DNA from: Microcaldota archaeon
GTDB taxonomy: Archaea; Micrarchaeota; Micrarchaeia; Micrarchaeales; Micrarchaeaceae
Length of the DNA: 37,497 bases
NCBI GenBank assembly: GCA_021798935.1
Contig: JAJZBL010000001.1
Span: forward strand, 193,292-230,788
Direction: 5' to 3'
Both the position numbers and the translations under genes were made by a program. The notes below the pieces were generated by a model. The model was given only the letters and a program-made list of their open reading frames with translations. It did no database searches and was not told the DNA's origin. Positions 1 to 7,836 of this stretch are shown in pieces (within the stretch, counting starts at the first letter, position 1; each line of letters opens with the position of its first letter).

Positions 1-1
1 A

Positions 2-454
2 GTACAAGCCAAAGCAAGTGGTAATTACATAAATTCCACTATAGCAAGCATAGAAGCGGATTCAGTTGGATTTGATGAGGCAATAATGCTCTCTAAAGGT
101 TATGTGGCAGAAGGGCCTGGCGAAAATATATTTTTAGTAAAAGATGGCAAGCTTATAACACCTGCAGTATCCGAAAACATATTATTAGGCATAACTAGGG
201 ATTCCATACTGCATTTTGCAGGAGACCTTGGTTACAAAGTCGAAGAACGCAGGATAAGCAGAGACGAACTCTATTCTGCAGATGAAATTTTCTTCGCAGG
301 AACTGCAGCTGAGATAACACCTATAATACAAGTTGATAACATAAAAATTGGATCTAATAAAGTAGGACAGGTCACTAGTTCAATATCAAAATACTATCAT
401 GACATAACCAGAGGCAAGAACAAAGAGTACCTTAAATGGATTACAAAAGTATAA
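2..454 (+). CDS. ilvE: Branched-chain amino acid aminotransferase, 3' part
   Basis: This is the C-terminal ~150 residues of a fold-type IV PLP aminotransferase. The frame is already open at base 2, before the first ATG at 86, and the upstream codons read KASGNYINSTIAS then EADSVGFDEAIML, which is the typical IlvE core. Further on are EGPGENIFLV, a T-P-x(5)-LLGITRDSI segment and the FFAGTAAEITP block that binds PLP phosphate. The family transfers amino groups to the 2-oxo acids of Leu, Ile and Val in the cytoplasm. The N-terminal half, including the start and the Schiff-base lysine, lies before the window. It converges on pth2 with a gap of about 56 bases. Family assignment is firm; D-amino-acid aminotransferase relatives share some motifs but fit the ending less well. 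Confidence 0.93.
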   Translation, partial: VQAKASGNYINSTIASIEADSVGFDEAIMLSKGYVAEGPGENIFLVKDGKLITPAVSENILLGITRDSILHFAGDLGYKVEERRISRDELYSADEIFFAGTAAEITPIIQVDNIKIGSNKVGQVTSSISKYYHDITRGKNKEYLKWITKV

Positions 455-510
455 GTTAGAAAACTAAAATTAATGCATCATTTGCATTTTATATTAAATA
501 TAGGAAACTG

Positions 511-876
511 TCAGAGCAGCTTAAGTTTCCCTGTAATTGGATCCAAGTCCTTACTATACCATGGCCCTATACCAAGTGCTGTCTTGCTGTTAGGAGGAAC
601 TTCAGTCAATCCTGCATCATGGACAAGGGCGCAGGGAATTTTTTTGAACTTAAATGCCTCATATAATTTTATCAAAGCATTCTCATCGCTCACTTTAAGC
701 ACTATCTTTTTCTCTCCTTCATCAAGCCAAGCCTTTGTTACTTTTTCATCTTGGCGATAAGCCTCAAAATAACTCATGAGAGAAGCATGTGCAGCCTGTG
801 CTGCTATCTTTCCCTTCCCCATATCTAAGTCTGACCTTATTATTATAACCTGCTTTATCTCATTTAATTCTTTCAT
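511..876 (-). CDS. pth2: Archaeal/eukaryotic-type peptidyl-tRNA hydrolase (Pth2)
   Basis: Pth2 releases peptides from prematurely dissociated peptidyl-tRNA. The protein has the Pth2 signature order: IIRSDLDMGKGKIAAQAAHA near the N-terminus, K-V-x-L-K-V in the middle, and CALVHDAGLTEVPP followed by T-x-LGIGP near the C-terminus. I chose the ATG at 876 (MKELNEIKQ, 121 aa), which matches the usual ~115-120 aa; the reading frame extends 15 bases further only through TTG codons. It is a monocistronic minus-strand gene converging on ilvE. Family membership is very clear and nothing in the sequence looks truncated. Confidence 0.95.
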   Translation of the reverse strand: MKELNEIKQVIIIRSDLDMGKGKIAAQAAHASLMSYFEAYRQDEKVTKAWLDEGEKKIVLKVSDENALIKLYEAFKFKKIPCALVHDAGLTEVPPNSKTALGIGPWYSKDLDPITGKLKLL

Positions 877-1090
877 GTTAATTACCAACAAATTGCCAAA
901 TTATAAAAAATTATAAAGCTTATTATCCGATTTTGGGATAAATAACTAATTAATAATGAATAATGAAGGTGCACTATTATATACTTTTAGGCTTTGTCTG
1001 ATTCTTTCCATATAAATGGAAGGTTCTATCAATAAGATAATGCATACAAGTATTTAAATATATGAAAAGGATAAAGGAAATTAATAAAAG

Positions 1091-1300
1091 TTGATATATA
1101 TGTTAGAATGCAGTATATGCCATACAAAAATATTTTTATGTGATTTATGCCAAAGAGACTTCCATGAATTTAGCCAAGTATACTGTTATGGTGGAGGCCA
1201 TTATTGTAGCCTAGAATGTGTTAAAAATGCATCTGGCCAGTCTTTGGAAGAAGTACAGCAGGATGTTATGGTGGCAACAGCACAAAAGGCGTACGATTAA
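1091..1300 (+). CDS. Small cysteine-rich zinc-binding protein
   Basis: This is a 69-residue (or 66 if started at the second Met) protein with paired metal-ligand candidates: C7xxC10, C17xxC20, C32, and an HYCSLEC segment (H37, C39, C43) resembling the YCS-x-x-C end of TRASH/FCS-type zinc fingers. The C-terminal 25 residues are Cys-free and helical-looking. The Cys/His density and spacing support a small zinc ribbon or treble-clef protein that binds nucleic acid or protein. I do not recognise a specific family. It stands alone, 199 bases after the divergent pth2 start and just before tRNA-Lys on the opposite strand. Coding is supported by the conserved-looking Cys pattern rather than length. 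Confidence 0.7.
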   Translation: MIYMLECSICHTKIFLCDLCQRDFHEFSQVYCYGGGHYCSLECVKNASGQSLEEVQQDVMVATAQKAYD

Positions 1301-1310
1301 TAACTATAAG

Positions 1311-1385
1311 CGGACCCGGTGGGATTTGGACCCACGACTTAGAGGTTAAAAGCCTCCCACTCTGGCCAAGCTGAGTTACGGGTCC
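1311..1385 (-). tRNA. tRNA-Lys (UUU)
   Basis: The minus strand folds into a standard cloverleaf. The acceptor stem is GGACCCG pairing with CGGGTCC, and the anticodon loop is CTTTTAA between GAGG/CCTC, giving anticodon UUU. The T arm has loop TCCAAAT, and the discriminator is G73 (complement of base 1311). CCA is not encoded. No intron is present. Confidence 0.95.
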
Positions 1386-1655
1386 ATAGAGAGGTATTAC
1401 AATCTAATAATAACCCAATTTACCTATTTATTCAATGAGCTCTTGATCTAACCAATATTACAAAGGCAAAATTCAAGTCTCTAAATGTTATATAATCTTA
1501 TTCTTAACATAACTATAAATTCTTTTCGTTAATGCTGCTTTTTTAGGAACATTGTAAACCTTAATCATGCTATTATATCAAGTATAGATTGAGTAAGTTT
1601 TATATTTTAAAATAGCAAAATTGTTCATATAAAAATTTATTATCTTATAGTTATA
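1386..1655. other. Gene-poor AT-rich spacer between two tRNA genes
   Basis: There is no open frame with recognisable protein features, no GC-rich fold and no repeat here. The stretch probably carries the promoter of the minus-strand tRNA-Lys and 3' sequence of tRNA-Cys. Confidence 0.5.
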
Positions 1656-1755
1656 AGCCAGGAGAGGGAATTTCGTATGATATCAAAAGATATTATAAGT
1701 CGAACCCTCCTTCGCCGCTCTGCAGGCGGCTGCATAGCCGATCTGCCATCCTGGC
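1656..1755 (-). tRNA. tRNA-Cys (GCA) with a 29-nt intron in the T loop
   Basis: Acceptor strands GCCAGGA/TCCTGGC pair fully and the discriminator is U73, as expected for tRNA-Cys. The anticodon stem is GCCGC/GCGGC with loop CTGCAGA, so the anticodon is GCA. The T stem is GAGGG/CCCTC, but 36 nt lie where 7 belong. Within them TTCG pairs with CGAA as a 4-bp helix flanked by 3-nt bulges (ACT on one strand, ATT on the other). Beyond that is a 9-bp stem with one mismatch and a TTTT loop: an hBHBh splice motif. Cutting after the second bulge nucleotide removes 1670-1698 (29 nt) and leaves the T loop TTCGACT. CCA is not encoded. The D stem is GCA/TGC with G18G19 present. Confidence 0.93.
1670..1698 (-). 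other. Non-canonical tRNA intron (T loop, between nt 59 and 60)
   Basis: The intron boundaries are set by the bulge-helix-bulge: 3-nt bulge ACT, 4-bp helix TTCG/CGAA, 3-nt bulge ATT. Excision restores a perfect 7-nt T loop. The intron body is a hairpin closed by ATATC/GATAT with a TTTT loop. Most archaeal tRNA introns sit at 37/38; a T-loop site needs a splicing endonuclease with relaxed substrate range. Confidence 0.9.
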
Positions 1756-1791
1756 AGTACTACTTAAAACATGTAATAATTCAGAAGAAAA

Positions 1792-1801
1792 ATTTATAAA
1801 T
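1792..1801. promoter_or_regulatory. Palindromic TATA-like element ATTTATAAAT
   Basis: This perfect 10-bp palindrome lies between the minus-strand tRNA-Cys (5' end 1755) and the plus-strand CBS gene (1890), so it could serve either direction. A second TATA-like stretch, CTTTATAATCC near 1853, is better spaced for the CBS gene. Promoter function is inferred from composition and position only. Confidence 0.4.
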
Positions 1802-1889
1802 ACATAGTGGAAAACCCCCGTAAAGGTGATCAAAAAGAATTCTGTTAGAAACCTTTATAATCCTAAATATCAATAAATACTTAGGTGTA

Positions 1890-3023
1890 ATGATGGATTC
1901 AATAAATGACGAAATAAAGATACCTGAAGAATTAGCTAAAGAAGTCCCAGTATCGGATTACACTGCACGGATGTCCGATTTAATACCAAAAATATCAAAG
2001 TTTGGCGCTGTTATAATCAATAAGGAAAATGAGACTCTAGGTATTATAGACAAGAAATCTATAGAGAAAATAGATCTGGAAATACCAAAAACCTTAAGTG
2101 CAGAAAAGTTTGTTGTAAGAACACCAAAGGTAAATAACAAAACTACCCTGTCTGATATTATAACCTATTTCTATAAATCCCATAGTATAGCTCTCCCTTA
2201 TGAGGTAAATGGCAAGGTTAACAAGATAGTAGATAGAATTATATTATTTAAAGTTCTCCTGTCAAGGAATGATATTAAAGATATCTTTATAAAGGACATA
2301 ATGAGTACACCAATGGTGGCGATCGATTCTAAAACGGATATCGCTAAAGCCAAAAAAGTTATGGAAGAAGAAAATGTCAGCACACTTGGGGTGCTTGAGG
2401 ATGGTAAATTCTATGGGATAATAACGTCAGAAGATATAATAAACAATGTCGTTATAAAAGAAAGATCCCCGGGTATAGAAGGCCAAAAATACTCTCCTTC
2501 AAATATACCTGTAAAAGATTATGTAAATATAAATCCTATAATGATTAAAGAAAATGATAATCTACAGAATTCTGTCCGCTTGATGGTGGAAAATGAGAAC
2601 AAACCCCTGGTGGTAACCAGCGGAAATCAGCCTGTAGGTATTGTAACCAGCACGGATATACTAGAATATTTGACATCTAATAAGAAGGATATTTATCCAA
2701 ATATATTGATATCCGGGCTGGATGAATCAACCTATATCTATGAAGATGAAATACTTTCTGAAATAAAGAATTTCAGCTACAAAATAAGCAAAATAAAGGA
2801 TATCGGCATACGCTATATATCTGCAACAATAAAAAGGATAGGGAAGAGTCAATACGAGGTCAGGCTAAAGCTCTTATCCGAAAAATATGGTTCCCTACAG
2901 GTAAATTATAGTGATTATAGGTTGGAAAGGACATTAAGCGAGGCATTGGAGAAGTTGAATGACCAGATTATCAAAGCCAAAGAAAAAAGCGAAAACATAA
3001 AGGATTATTTTAAGGAGATATAA
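1890..3023 (+). CDS. Four-CBS-domain protein with a C-terminal S30AE-like domain
   Basis: This 377-aa cytoplasmic protein has two CBS pairs. CBS units are at about residues 18-75, 80-130, 135-195 (I-M-S-T-P start, G-I-I-T-S-E-D-I end) and 207-262 (G-I-V-T-S-T-D-I-L end). CBS pairs usually bind adenosine nucleotides and regulate an attached or partner activity. The last ~110 residues (EVRLKL, then YGSLQVNYSDYRLERT and EALEKLNDQI) resemble the beta-alpha pattern of S30AE/ribosome-hibernation-factor domains; that match is inference. A GGTG motif at 1884-1887 supports the ATG at 1890 or the adjacent one at 1893. The stop codon overlaps the start of the next gene by one base (TAATG), so the two are probably translationally coupled. 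Confidence 0.85.
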   Translation: MMDSINDEIKIPEELAKEVPVSDYTARMSDLIPKISKFGAVIINKENETLGIIDKKSIEKIDLEIPKTLSAEKFVVRTPKVNNKTTLSDIITYFYKSHSIALPYEVNGKVNKIVDRIILFKVLLSRNDIKDIFIKDIMSTPMVAIDSKTDIAKAKKVMEEENVSTLGVLEDGKFYGIITSEDIINNVVIKERSPGIEGQKYSPSNIPVKDYVNINPIMIKENDNLQNSVRLMVENENKPLVVTSGNQPVGIVTSTDILEYLTSNKKDIYPNILISGLDESTYIYEDEILSEIKNFSYKISKIKDIGIRYISATIKRIGKSQYEVRLKLLSEKYGSLQVNYSDYRLERTLSEALEKLNDQIIKAKEKSENIKDYFKEI

Positions 3024-3520
3024 TGAATAAGCCTAATAGGGGTAAGAATGCAGTGCATTCAAAAAAGGGGCAATCAAGCTTAGAACTGCTTATAACCCTT
3101 TCATTCGGGCTTATAATCCTTTTGCCCATAGTAATATTGGCGTTTATACAGATTGCTTCCTCCTCTTCTACTTTATCTACTACAGAAGCCCAATCAGTTG
3201 CCAGCAAGATAGCAAGTGTAGCAGTATCTGTCGGCTCACAAGGCTATCCTGCAAAGCAGCTTGTGCTGGTAAGTGTGCCTCCTGATGTTGACAATATCTA
3301 TATAGGTGGGATAAATAATACTGTAGGGCATGAGGTAATATTTGTTGTGAGGACTGATGCGGGAGATGATTACGTTACAGCTTATAGCCCTGTTCGCATA
3401 GAAGGGTCCCCCAGCATAAGCAGCATATCGCCTCAAGGTGAGTATCTTATAAACATAAGTGCGGTTAATTCATGCCCTGGATTGCCATCTAAGACCTGCG
3501 TTTATGTGAGCCCAACCTAA
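3023..3520 (+). CDS. Secreted pilin-like protein with class III signal peptide
   Basis: The N-terminus is basic and hydrophilic, followed by K-K-G16/Q17-S-S-L-E and a ~20-residue hydrophobic stretch (about 20-45). This is the class III (archaellin/EppA-type) prepilin signal: cleavage before Gln+1 with Glu+5. The remaining ~120 residues form an extracytoplasmic domain with NIS and NNT glycosylation sequons and two Cys in a CPGLPSKTC segment that could form a small disulfide loop. The expected role is a subunit or adaptor in a pilus-like surface structure; the filament type cannot be told. It is coupled to the CBS gene by a one-base overlap. A 297-base gene-free region follows. Confidence 0.85.
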   Translation: MNKPNRGKNAVHSKKGQSSLELLITLSFGLIILLPIVILAFIQIASSSSTLSTTEAQSVASKIASVAVSVGSQGYPAKQLVLVSVPPDVDNIYIGGINNTVGHEVIFVVRTDAGDDYVTAYSPVRIEGSPSISSISPQGEYLINISAVNSCPGLPSKTCVYVSPT

Positions 3521-3817
3521 AAGTTCACGGAAACACGACACAAAAACTACATGCAGTCTGCTAATGTGATATAATTAAAGTTAAACAAAAAGCTTAAAAG
3601 CTTAAACCGTTGAAAATTTATAAAAGATGATAAAATGGTAGATTCATTCCAAACAGCAAAATTCTGCTAAATAGCAGACTGTTTAACTTATCCTCACATA
3701 TTAGGTTGCATGTAATGCTGCTTCATAAAATTGCAAACTTAAATGCATTTTTAAACTTTAACTTCAATAATTCAGAATGTAGACAGTTCAAAAATAGTAT
3801 TCTATTTGGTGAATAAT
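3521..3817. other. Gene-free leader region upstream of thrS with alternative inverted repeats
   Basis: No credible ORF is present. The stretch TAGCAGACTG (3672-3681) can pair with an adjacent TCTGCTA (3663-3669, 2-nt loop) or with CAGTCTGCTA (3554-3563), giving two mutually exclusive hairpins. Also present are AAGCTT repeated twice (near 3588-3602) and a palindromic TTTATAAA at 3617-3624. It may hold the pilin terminator, the thrS promoter, or a short RNA; nothing shows which. Confidence 0.45.
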
Positions 3818-5527
3818 ATGAAAGTACTTCAATTAGATGTAGATAAGATAAGGTATAAGCCTGTAAAGCCAGAAGCAAGTGTATATGAAGAAGCTGACGA
3901 TTCAGCTGTAGAAGAGAACAATGCAGTTGTGATGCTCGTATCCATAGAAAAGGGCGATGATGAAGATATAGGAAAGATGGCGGTAAAAGAATCCATTGAG
4001 TTTGCAAAGAAAGAAAAGGAGAAGGTTTTAGTTATCTATCCTTATGCACACTTGAGCGATAGCCTTTCAGGACTAGACAATGCACTTAGTATACTAAAAG
4101 CGATGAGAGCTGAAGCATCAAAGGAGAGCTCTATTAAAGTAATATCAGCTCCATTCGGCTGGAACAAAAAGCTCATGCTAGATATAAAAGGCCATCCACT
4201 GGCTGAAGAATCTCATTCATATAAAAGCAATATGGAGAAAGGCAATAAAGTCAAATCTGAATTAGTTGAGCATGAGCTCAAGATAGATACATCCATAGTA
4301 AGGAAGAGTGACTGGTCTAATATGCCTGATACAGACCATAGAACGATTGGGGAAAGGCAAGATCTCTATAGCTTCCAGGAAGTATCTCCCGCAATGGTTT
4401 ATTGGCATCCAAAAGGTTTTACTCTGTATAAGGAGTTGATAAATCTGATGAGGCAGATAGAGTACCAGCATGATTACCAAGAAATTTCAACCCCTGTATT
4501 GACAAACATAGCCCTTTACCAAGTAAGCGGCCACTTGCAGCACTACAAAGACGATATGTTCATGTTCAATTCATCCATCGGCGACGTCGGCTTGAAGCCG
4601 ATGAACTGCCCTTCGACAATATTGATATATAAGACTAAGAAATGGAGCTACAAAGATTTGCCATGGAGAACTGCTATATTTGATAAGCTTCACAGAAGCG
4701 AATTGAGCGGTGTAGCGAGCGGGTTATTCAGAGTGAAGGAGTTGACGCAGGATGATGGGCATGTATTTGCGAGAGAAGATCAGATAAAGAGTGAAATCTC
4801 GGACCTTTTGCAGATCGTAAAAGAAGTATATGGAGGAATATTTAAAATGCAGTATAATGCAAAGCTTTCGACAATGCCAGATGACCATATGGGAGATATT
4901 GAGCTTTGGGATAAAGCTACAAAGGCCCTGAAGGAAGCACTTGAAGAGAATAAGATAAGCTATGAGATTAAGGAGAAAGAGGGTGCATTTTATGGGCCTA
5001 AAATAGACTTTGATATAAAAGACTCTATGGGCAGGCTGTGGCAGTGCGCAACTATACAGCTTGATTACCAGTTGCCAAGGAACTTCAAGCTTGAATATAC
5101 TGATAACGATGGAAAGCCACGTACCCCTGTGATAATACACAGAGCAATATTGGGAAGCTTAGAACGCTTTATAGCAATAATGGTCGAGCATTATCAAGGA
5201 AAGTTTCCAGTCTGGCTTTCCCCTATCCAAGTAAGGGTGCTATCGCTTTCAGAAGGATCCAACGAATACTCATCTAAGATATACCAATTATTGAAGGAAA
5301 AAGGAATAAGGTCTGAACTGGATATATCTGACAGGACAATTGAGTACAAAATAAGAGATGGCAAACTTCAGCAGATACCATACCTATTGGTTATAGGAAA
5401 GAAGGAGATGGAGAAAAATTCTATATCTATAAGGGATAGATCTGGAATCCAGTCAAAAGATGTAAAGCTCGAAGACTTCATAGAGGATCTTAAAGAAAAG
5501 ATAGCTTCAAGGTCTAGTGAACTTTGA
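3818..5527 (+). CDS. thrS: Threonyl-tRNA synthetase, archaeal type
   Basis: This class II synthetase charges tRNA-Thr. From the ATG at 3818, preceded by GGTGA at 3808-3812, the product is 569 aa. The N-terminal ~140 residues match the archaeal editing domain related to D-aminoacyl-tRNA deacylases, not the bacterial TGS/SAD editing module. The catalytic core holds the three zinc ligands C264 (in M-N-C-P-S), H315 (in D-D-G-H-V) and H441 (in I-I-H-R-A), the latter next to the motif 3 G-S-L-E-R-F. The C-terminal anticodon-binding domain occupies about residues 465-569. TTG and GTG codons just upstream are possible but weaker starts. The gene is monocistronic and followed by a T-rich tract. Confidence 0.97.
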   Translation: MKVLQLDVDKIRYKPVKPEASVYEEADDSAVEENNAVVMLVSIEKGDDEDIGKMAVKESIEFAKKEKEKVLVIYPYAHLSDSLSGLDNALSILKAMRAEASKESSIKVISAPFGWNKKLMLDIKGHPLAEESHSYKSNMEKGNKVKSELVEHELKIDTSIVRKSDWSNMPDTDHRTIGERQDLYSFQEVSPAMVYWHPKGFTLYKELINLMRQIEYQHDYQEISTPVLTNIALYQVSGHLQHYKDDMFMFNSSIGDVGLKPMNCPSTILIYKTKKWSYKDLPWRTAIFDKLHRSELSGVASGLFRVKELTQDDGHVFAREDQIKSEISDLLQIVKEVYGGIFKMQYNAKLSTMPDDHMGDIELWDKATKALKEALEENKISYEIKEKEGAFYGPKIDFDIKDSMGRLWQCATIQLDYQLPRNFKLEYTDNDGKPRTPVIIHRAILGSLERFIAIMVEHYQGKFPVWLSPIQVRVLSLSEGSNEYSSKIYQLLKEKGIRSELDISDRTIEYKIRDGKLQQIPYLLVIGKKEMEKNSISIRDRSGIQSKDVKLEDFIEDLKEKIASRSSEL

Positions 5528-5539
5528 TTTCTGCTGGAC

Positions 5540-5563
5540 TTTTTAATTTTTTATTTTTCCTTT
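5540..5563. terminator. T-rich termination tract between convergent thrS and nmd3
   Basis: Three T runs (5, 6 and 5 T's) follow the thrS stop without a strong hairpin. Archaeal RNA polymerase terminates on such U tracts. On the plus strand this serves thrS; the opposite strand is A-rich. Confidence 0.5.
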
Positions 5564-5588
5564 ATTGTACTAATTCTTTACTTTTCTC

Positions 5589-6262
5589 TTATTCAAAACG
5601 CAGCGAATAGATATTCCTATATACCCTAGTGCCCCCCTTCAATCCATATAGCTCATAAGACCTTACAGGCTTCAATTTCTTGTTCGATTGGAAGAATGCA
5701 TTTGCAACCTCTCTGCTGCCTATATATATGTCGACTCCATTCTTATCCTCCTTGATCTGGGATACGAAACTGCCATTTTTGTTTACAAAATCCAAAATAC
5801 GTTTTTCCATTACCGTCAGCTTGCTGTAGATTCCTCTGAGCTGTATCTCCGCTTCATAATATCCTGAACGCTCCCTGTTGCAAAGAGGGCAGAGTATATT
5901 TGTGAACTTTATCTCTATATCCTTTGTAAACTGGACAGGTTCTCCTTCCACTTCTTTCTCAAACTGGACAACAGCTATAGAAGTAGCTTTATCATAGCTT
6001 ACAAGAGATATTTCAAAATCAGGCCTATGTATTGAAAACCTTATCGCATCATCCAATGAATCTGGGCTATCTGCTACAAAGCCAATGTGCGTTTTTATCC
6101 TGCCGCATGACCTGCACAATGGTATCTTTATCTTTTGTGGCAAATCTGAGCCTATGCGGTCTATCACACAGTATTCGCAAAATTGTCCAATAAACCTGAC
6201 GTCATCGCTTGATCTATTGCACTTAGGGCAGTACTTAGTTATAAAAACACCTTTGAATTCAT
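5589..6262 (-). CDS. nmd3: Nmd3-family protein, 5' end frameshifted or with non-standard start
   Basis: Nmd3 acts in archaeal and eukaryotic large-subunit biogenesis. From a GTG at 6167 the frame gives 192 aa, but the same frame upstream (6242-6168) encodes the family's zinc ribbon, T-K-Y-C-P-K-C and then Q-F-C-E-Y-C, so the protein must start earlier. No ATG, GTG or TTG exists in that frame back to an in-frame stop. The likely start is the ATG at 6262, which overlaps the secD TGA in the classic ATGA arrangement but reads into TAA after seven codons. A -1 shift, or one extra T in the run of five (5 A's at 6243-6247 on the plus strand), joins the frames. Two further CxxC pairs (CRSC, CPLC) are intact. 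Confidence 0.8.
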
Positions 6263-7836
6263 GAATAATGCCTGCTTATTATAGCTCCATATGCAGGCCT
6301 TGTCACTGCAATTCCCATTATCACACCTATTATCGCAGCTTCTGAAAATCCTACAATAGTAACCAATGAAGTAGAAAAGAACAATGGCAGCATTGCTATA
6401 ACGAGCAAAGCGGCATCCATCCATACTATATAGAACGCATGGCTTAATAAGAGTTTTCCATTGCTCGTTTGGCCGCTGTTTGATAACATTTCATCCGTTA
6501 TTATTATCTGCGCATCAACTCCCGTACCAACTACTGCTATTATACCCGCAAATGCTGCAAGGTCTATAGTCCCTATAAGCCCTATTATGGAGAGTATTAT
6601 GAACAACTCCATGAATGTGGTTAGCAGTATAGGACCTACCAAAAATATCTTTTTATACCTTATTGCGATGAATGCTGATAATGATAAAATAGCTAATCCT
6701 AATGCGACGAAACTTATCTCAAATGAATCAGCTCCAAGAGTTTGAGGTACAGTTGTTGGTGTTCCTACTATTATACTCACTGGCAGTGCACCTCCACTCA
6801 ATATGCTTGCTATAGTCTTTGATTCATTTGTTGCATAAGCAGTCTTTGCAGTCAAAGGCAAAGTCACTGGAGCTTCTCCTGATATCTCATAATTGTCTGT
6901 AACATTTCCGTTTGTTATCTCAGGATTTAATAATGGTGCAGATAGAAGCCCTACTAAAGGCCACGTCTCAAGTATAGTTGTGGTCGCATTTATAGTGCTA
7001 TAAGTAGGTGTCATATTCTTATTGCTCTCTAGTTTAACTGTATAATTCAGGCCTTTAATGTAATTGATCAAAGACTTATTTAAGTTGTAGCTCGCGTAGA
7101 CAACCTTATACTTGCCTATATTGTTCTTGTAAAAGCTTTCTGCACTTGCTATACTTGCATTTGAATTTGACACTGCTATTACTGGTATTGTATCATTGGT
7201 GAGAACCAAAGCCGTTTTCATAGCAGAAAGAGCTGTTGAACTTGATATTGCATCCGTAACATTGCCTAATATAGAAGAATTTATAAGGACAGTAGCGTTT
7301 AAAGGCCTATCCAAAAACATATAAAGAGGATAATTTGCATCTCCATAAACTATTTTTGCAAAACTGTTCGCAGCTGATTGTGTAGTAGAAAATGTTACTG
7401 CCCAAGTGACATTCTTGCCCGATATAGCAGGAGGAACTTGTCCTATCGTATCCCTGATTATATCAGATCCCGAAACTGCCAATTTGCCGTTCACTACACC
7501 ATCAAATCTTCCTTGGCTGTCCAATATAGAGATAGTCTTGTTTATTGTGCTATTATCTGCTTTTGGAACTGTAACATATATTTCAGAATCTCCTACTCCT
7601 TCAACCGTAACTTCGCTCAATCCAAAAGTTGAAGCCCTTTGGTCAAGCACAGATATAAGCTCAGACATCGTAGTGCTGTTGACCGGATGGGCTAATTGCA
7701 CAGGTATCTGGACTCCACCTTCAAAGCTTATCCCAAAATGAAGCCCATAATGGAGGTCTAATGCGAGCAGGGCTATAGCTATAACTACAAGCACCAGTAT
7801 ACGCTTGTCAGTCAGGTAACCATTTATCTTTGCCAT
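6259..7836 (-). CDS. secD: Protein-export membrane protein SecD
   Basis: SecD works with SecF to aid late steps of Sec translocation. The 525-aa protein has TM1 at about residues 12-31, followed by the conserved F-E-G-G-V beginning of the first extracytoplasmic domain. A large extracytoplasmic region rich in Asn sequons runs to ~370, and five C-terminal TM helices follow. The family motif G-T-G-V-D-A-Q-I-I-I-T-D-E is present in the C-terminal bundle. Its start overlaps the secF end by 13 bases and its stop overlaps the candidate nmd3 ATG by four, so secF-secD-nmd3 look like one operon. Length is normal for archaeal SecD. Confidence 0.95.
   Translation of the reverse strand: MAKINGYLTDKRILVLVVIAIALLALDLHYGLHFGISFEGGVQIPVQLAHPVNSTTMSELISVLDQRASTFGLSEVTVEGVGDSEIYVTVPKADNSTINKTISILDSQGRFDGVVNGKLAVSGSDIIRDTIGQVPPAISGKNVTWAVTFSTTQSAANSFAKIVYGDANYPLYMFLDRPLNATVLINSSILGNVTDAISSSTALSAMKTALVLTNDTIPVIAVSNSNASIASAESFYKNNIGKYKVVYASYNLNKSLINYIKGLNYTVKLESNKNMTPTYSTINATTTILETWPLVGLLSAPLLNPEITNGNVTDNYEISGEAPVTLPLTAKTAYATNESKTIASILSGGALPVSIIVGTPTTVPQTLGADSFEISFVALGLAILSLSAFIAIRYKKIFLVGPILLTTFMELFIILSIIGLIGTIDLAAFAGIIAVVGTGVDAQIIITDEMLSNSGQTSNGKLLLSHAFYIVWMDAALLVIAMLPLFFSTSLVTIVGFSEAAIIGVIMGIAVTRPAYGAIISRHYS

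Noticed and set aside
1656-1755. A tRNA pseudogene with disrupted T arm
   Set aside because: The T-stem pairs, T-loop bases and discriminator are all restored on removing a bulge-helix-bulge intron, so it is an intact intron-bearing tRNA.
4724-5140. 138-codon minus-strand ORF
   Set aside because: Antisense to the catalytic domain of thrS with no ribosome-binding site or protein features.
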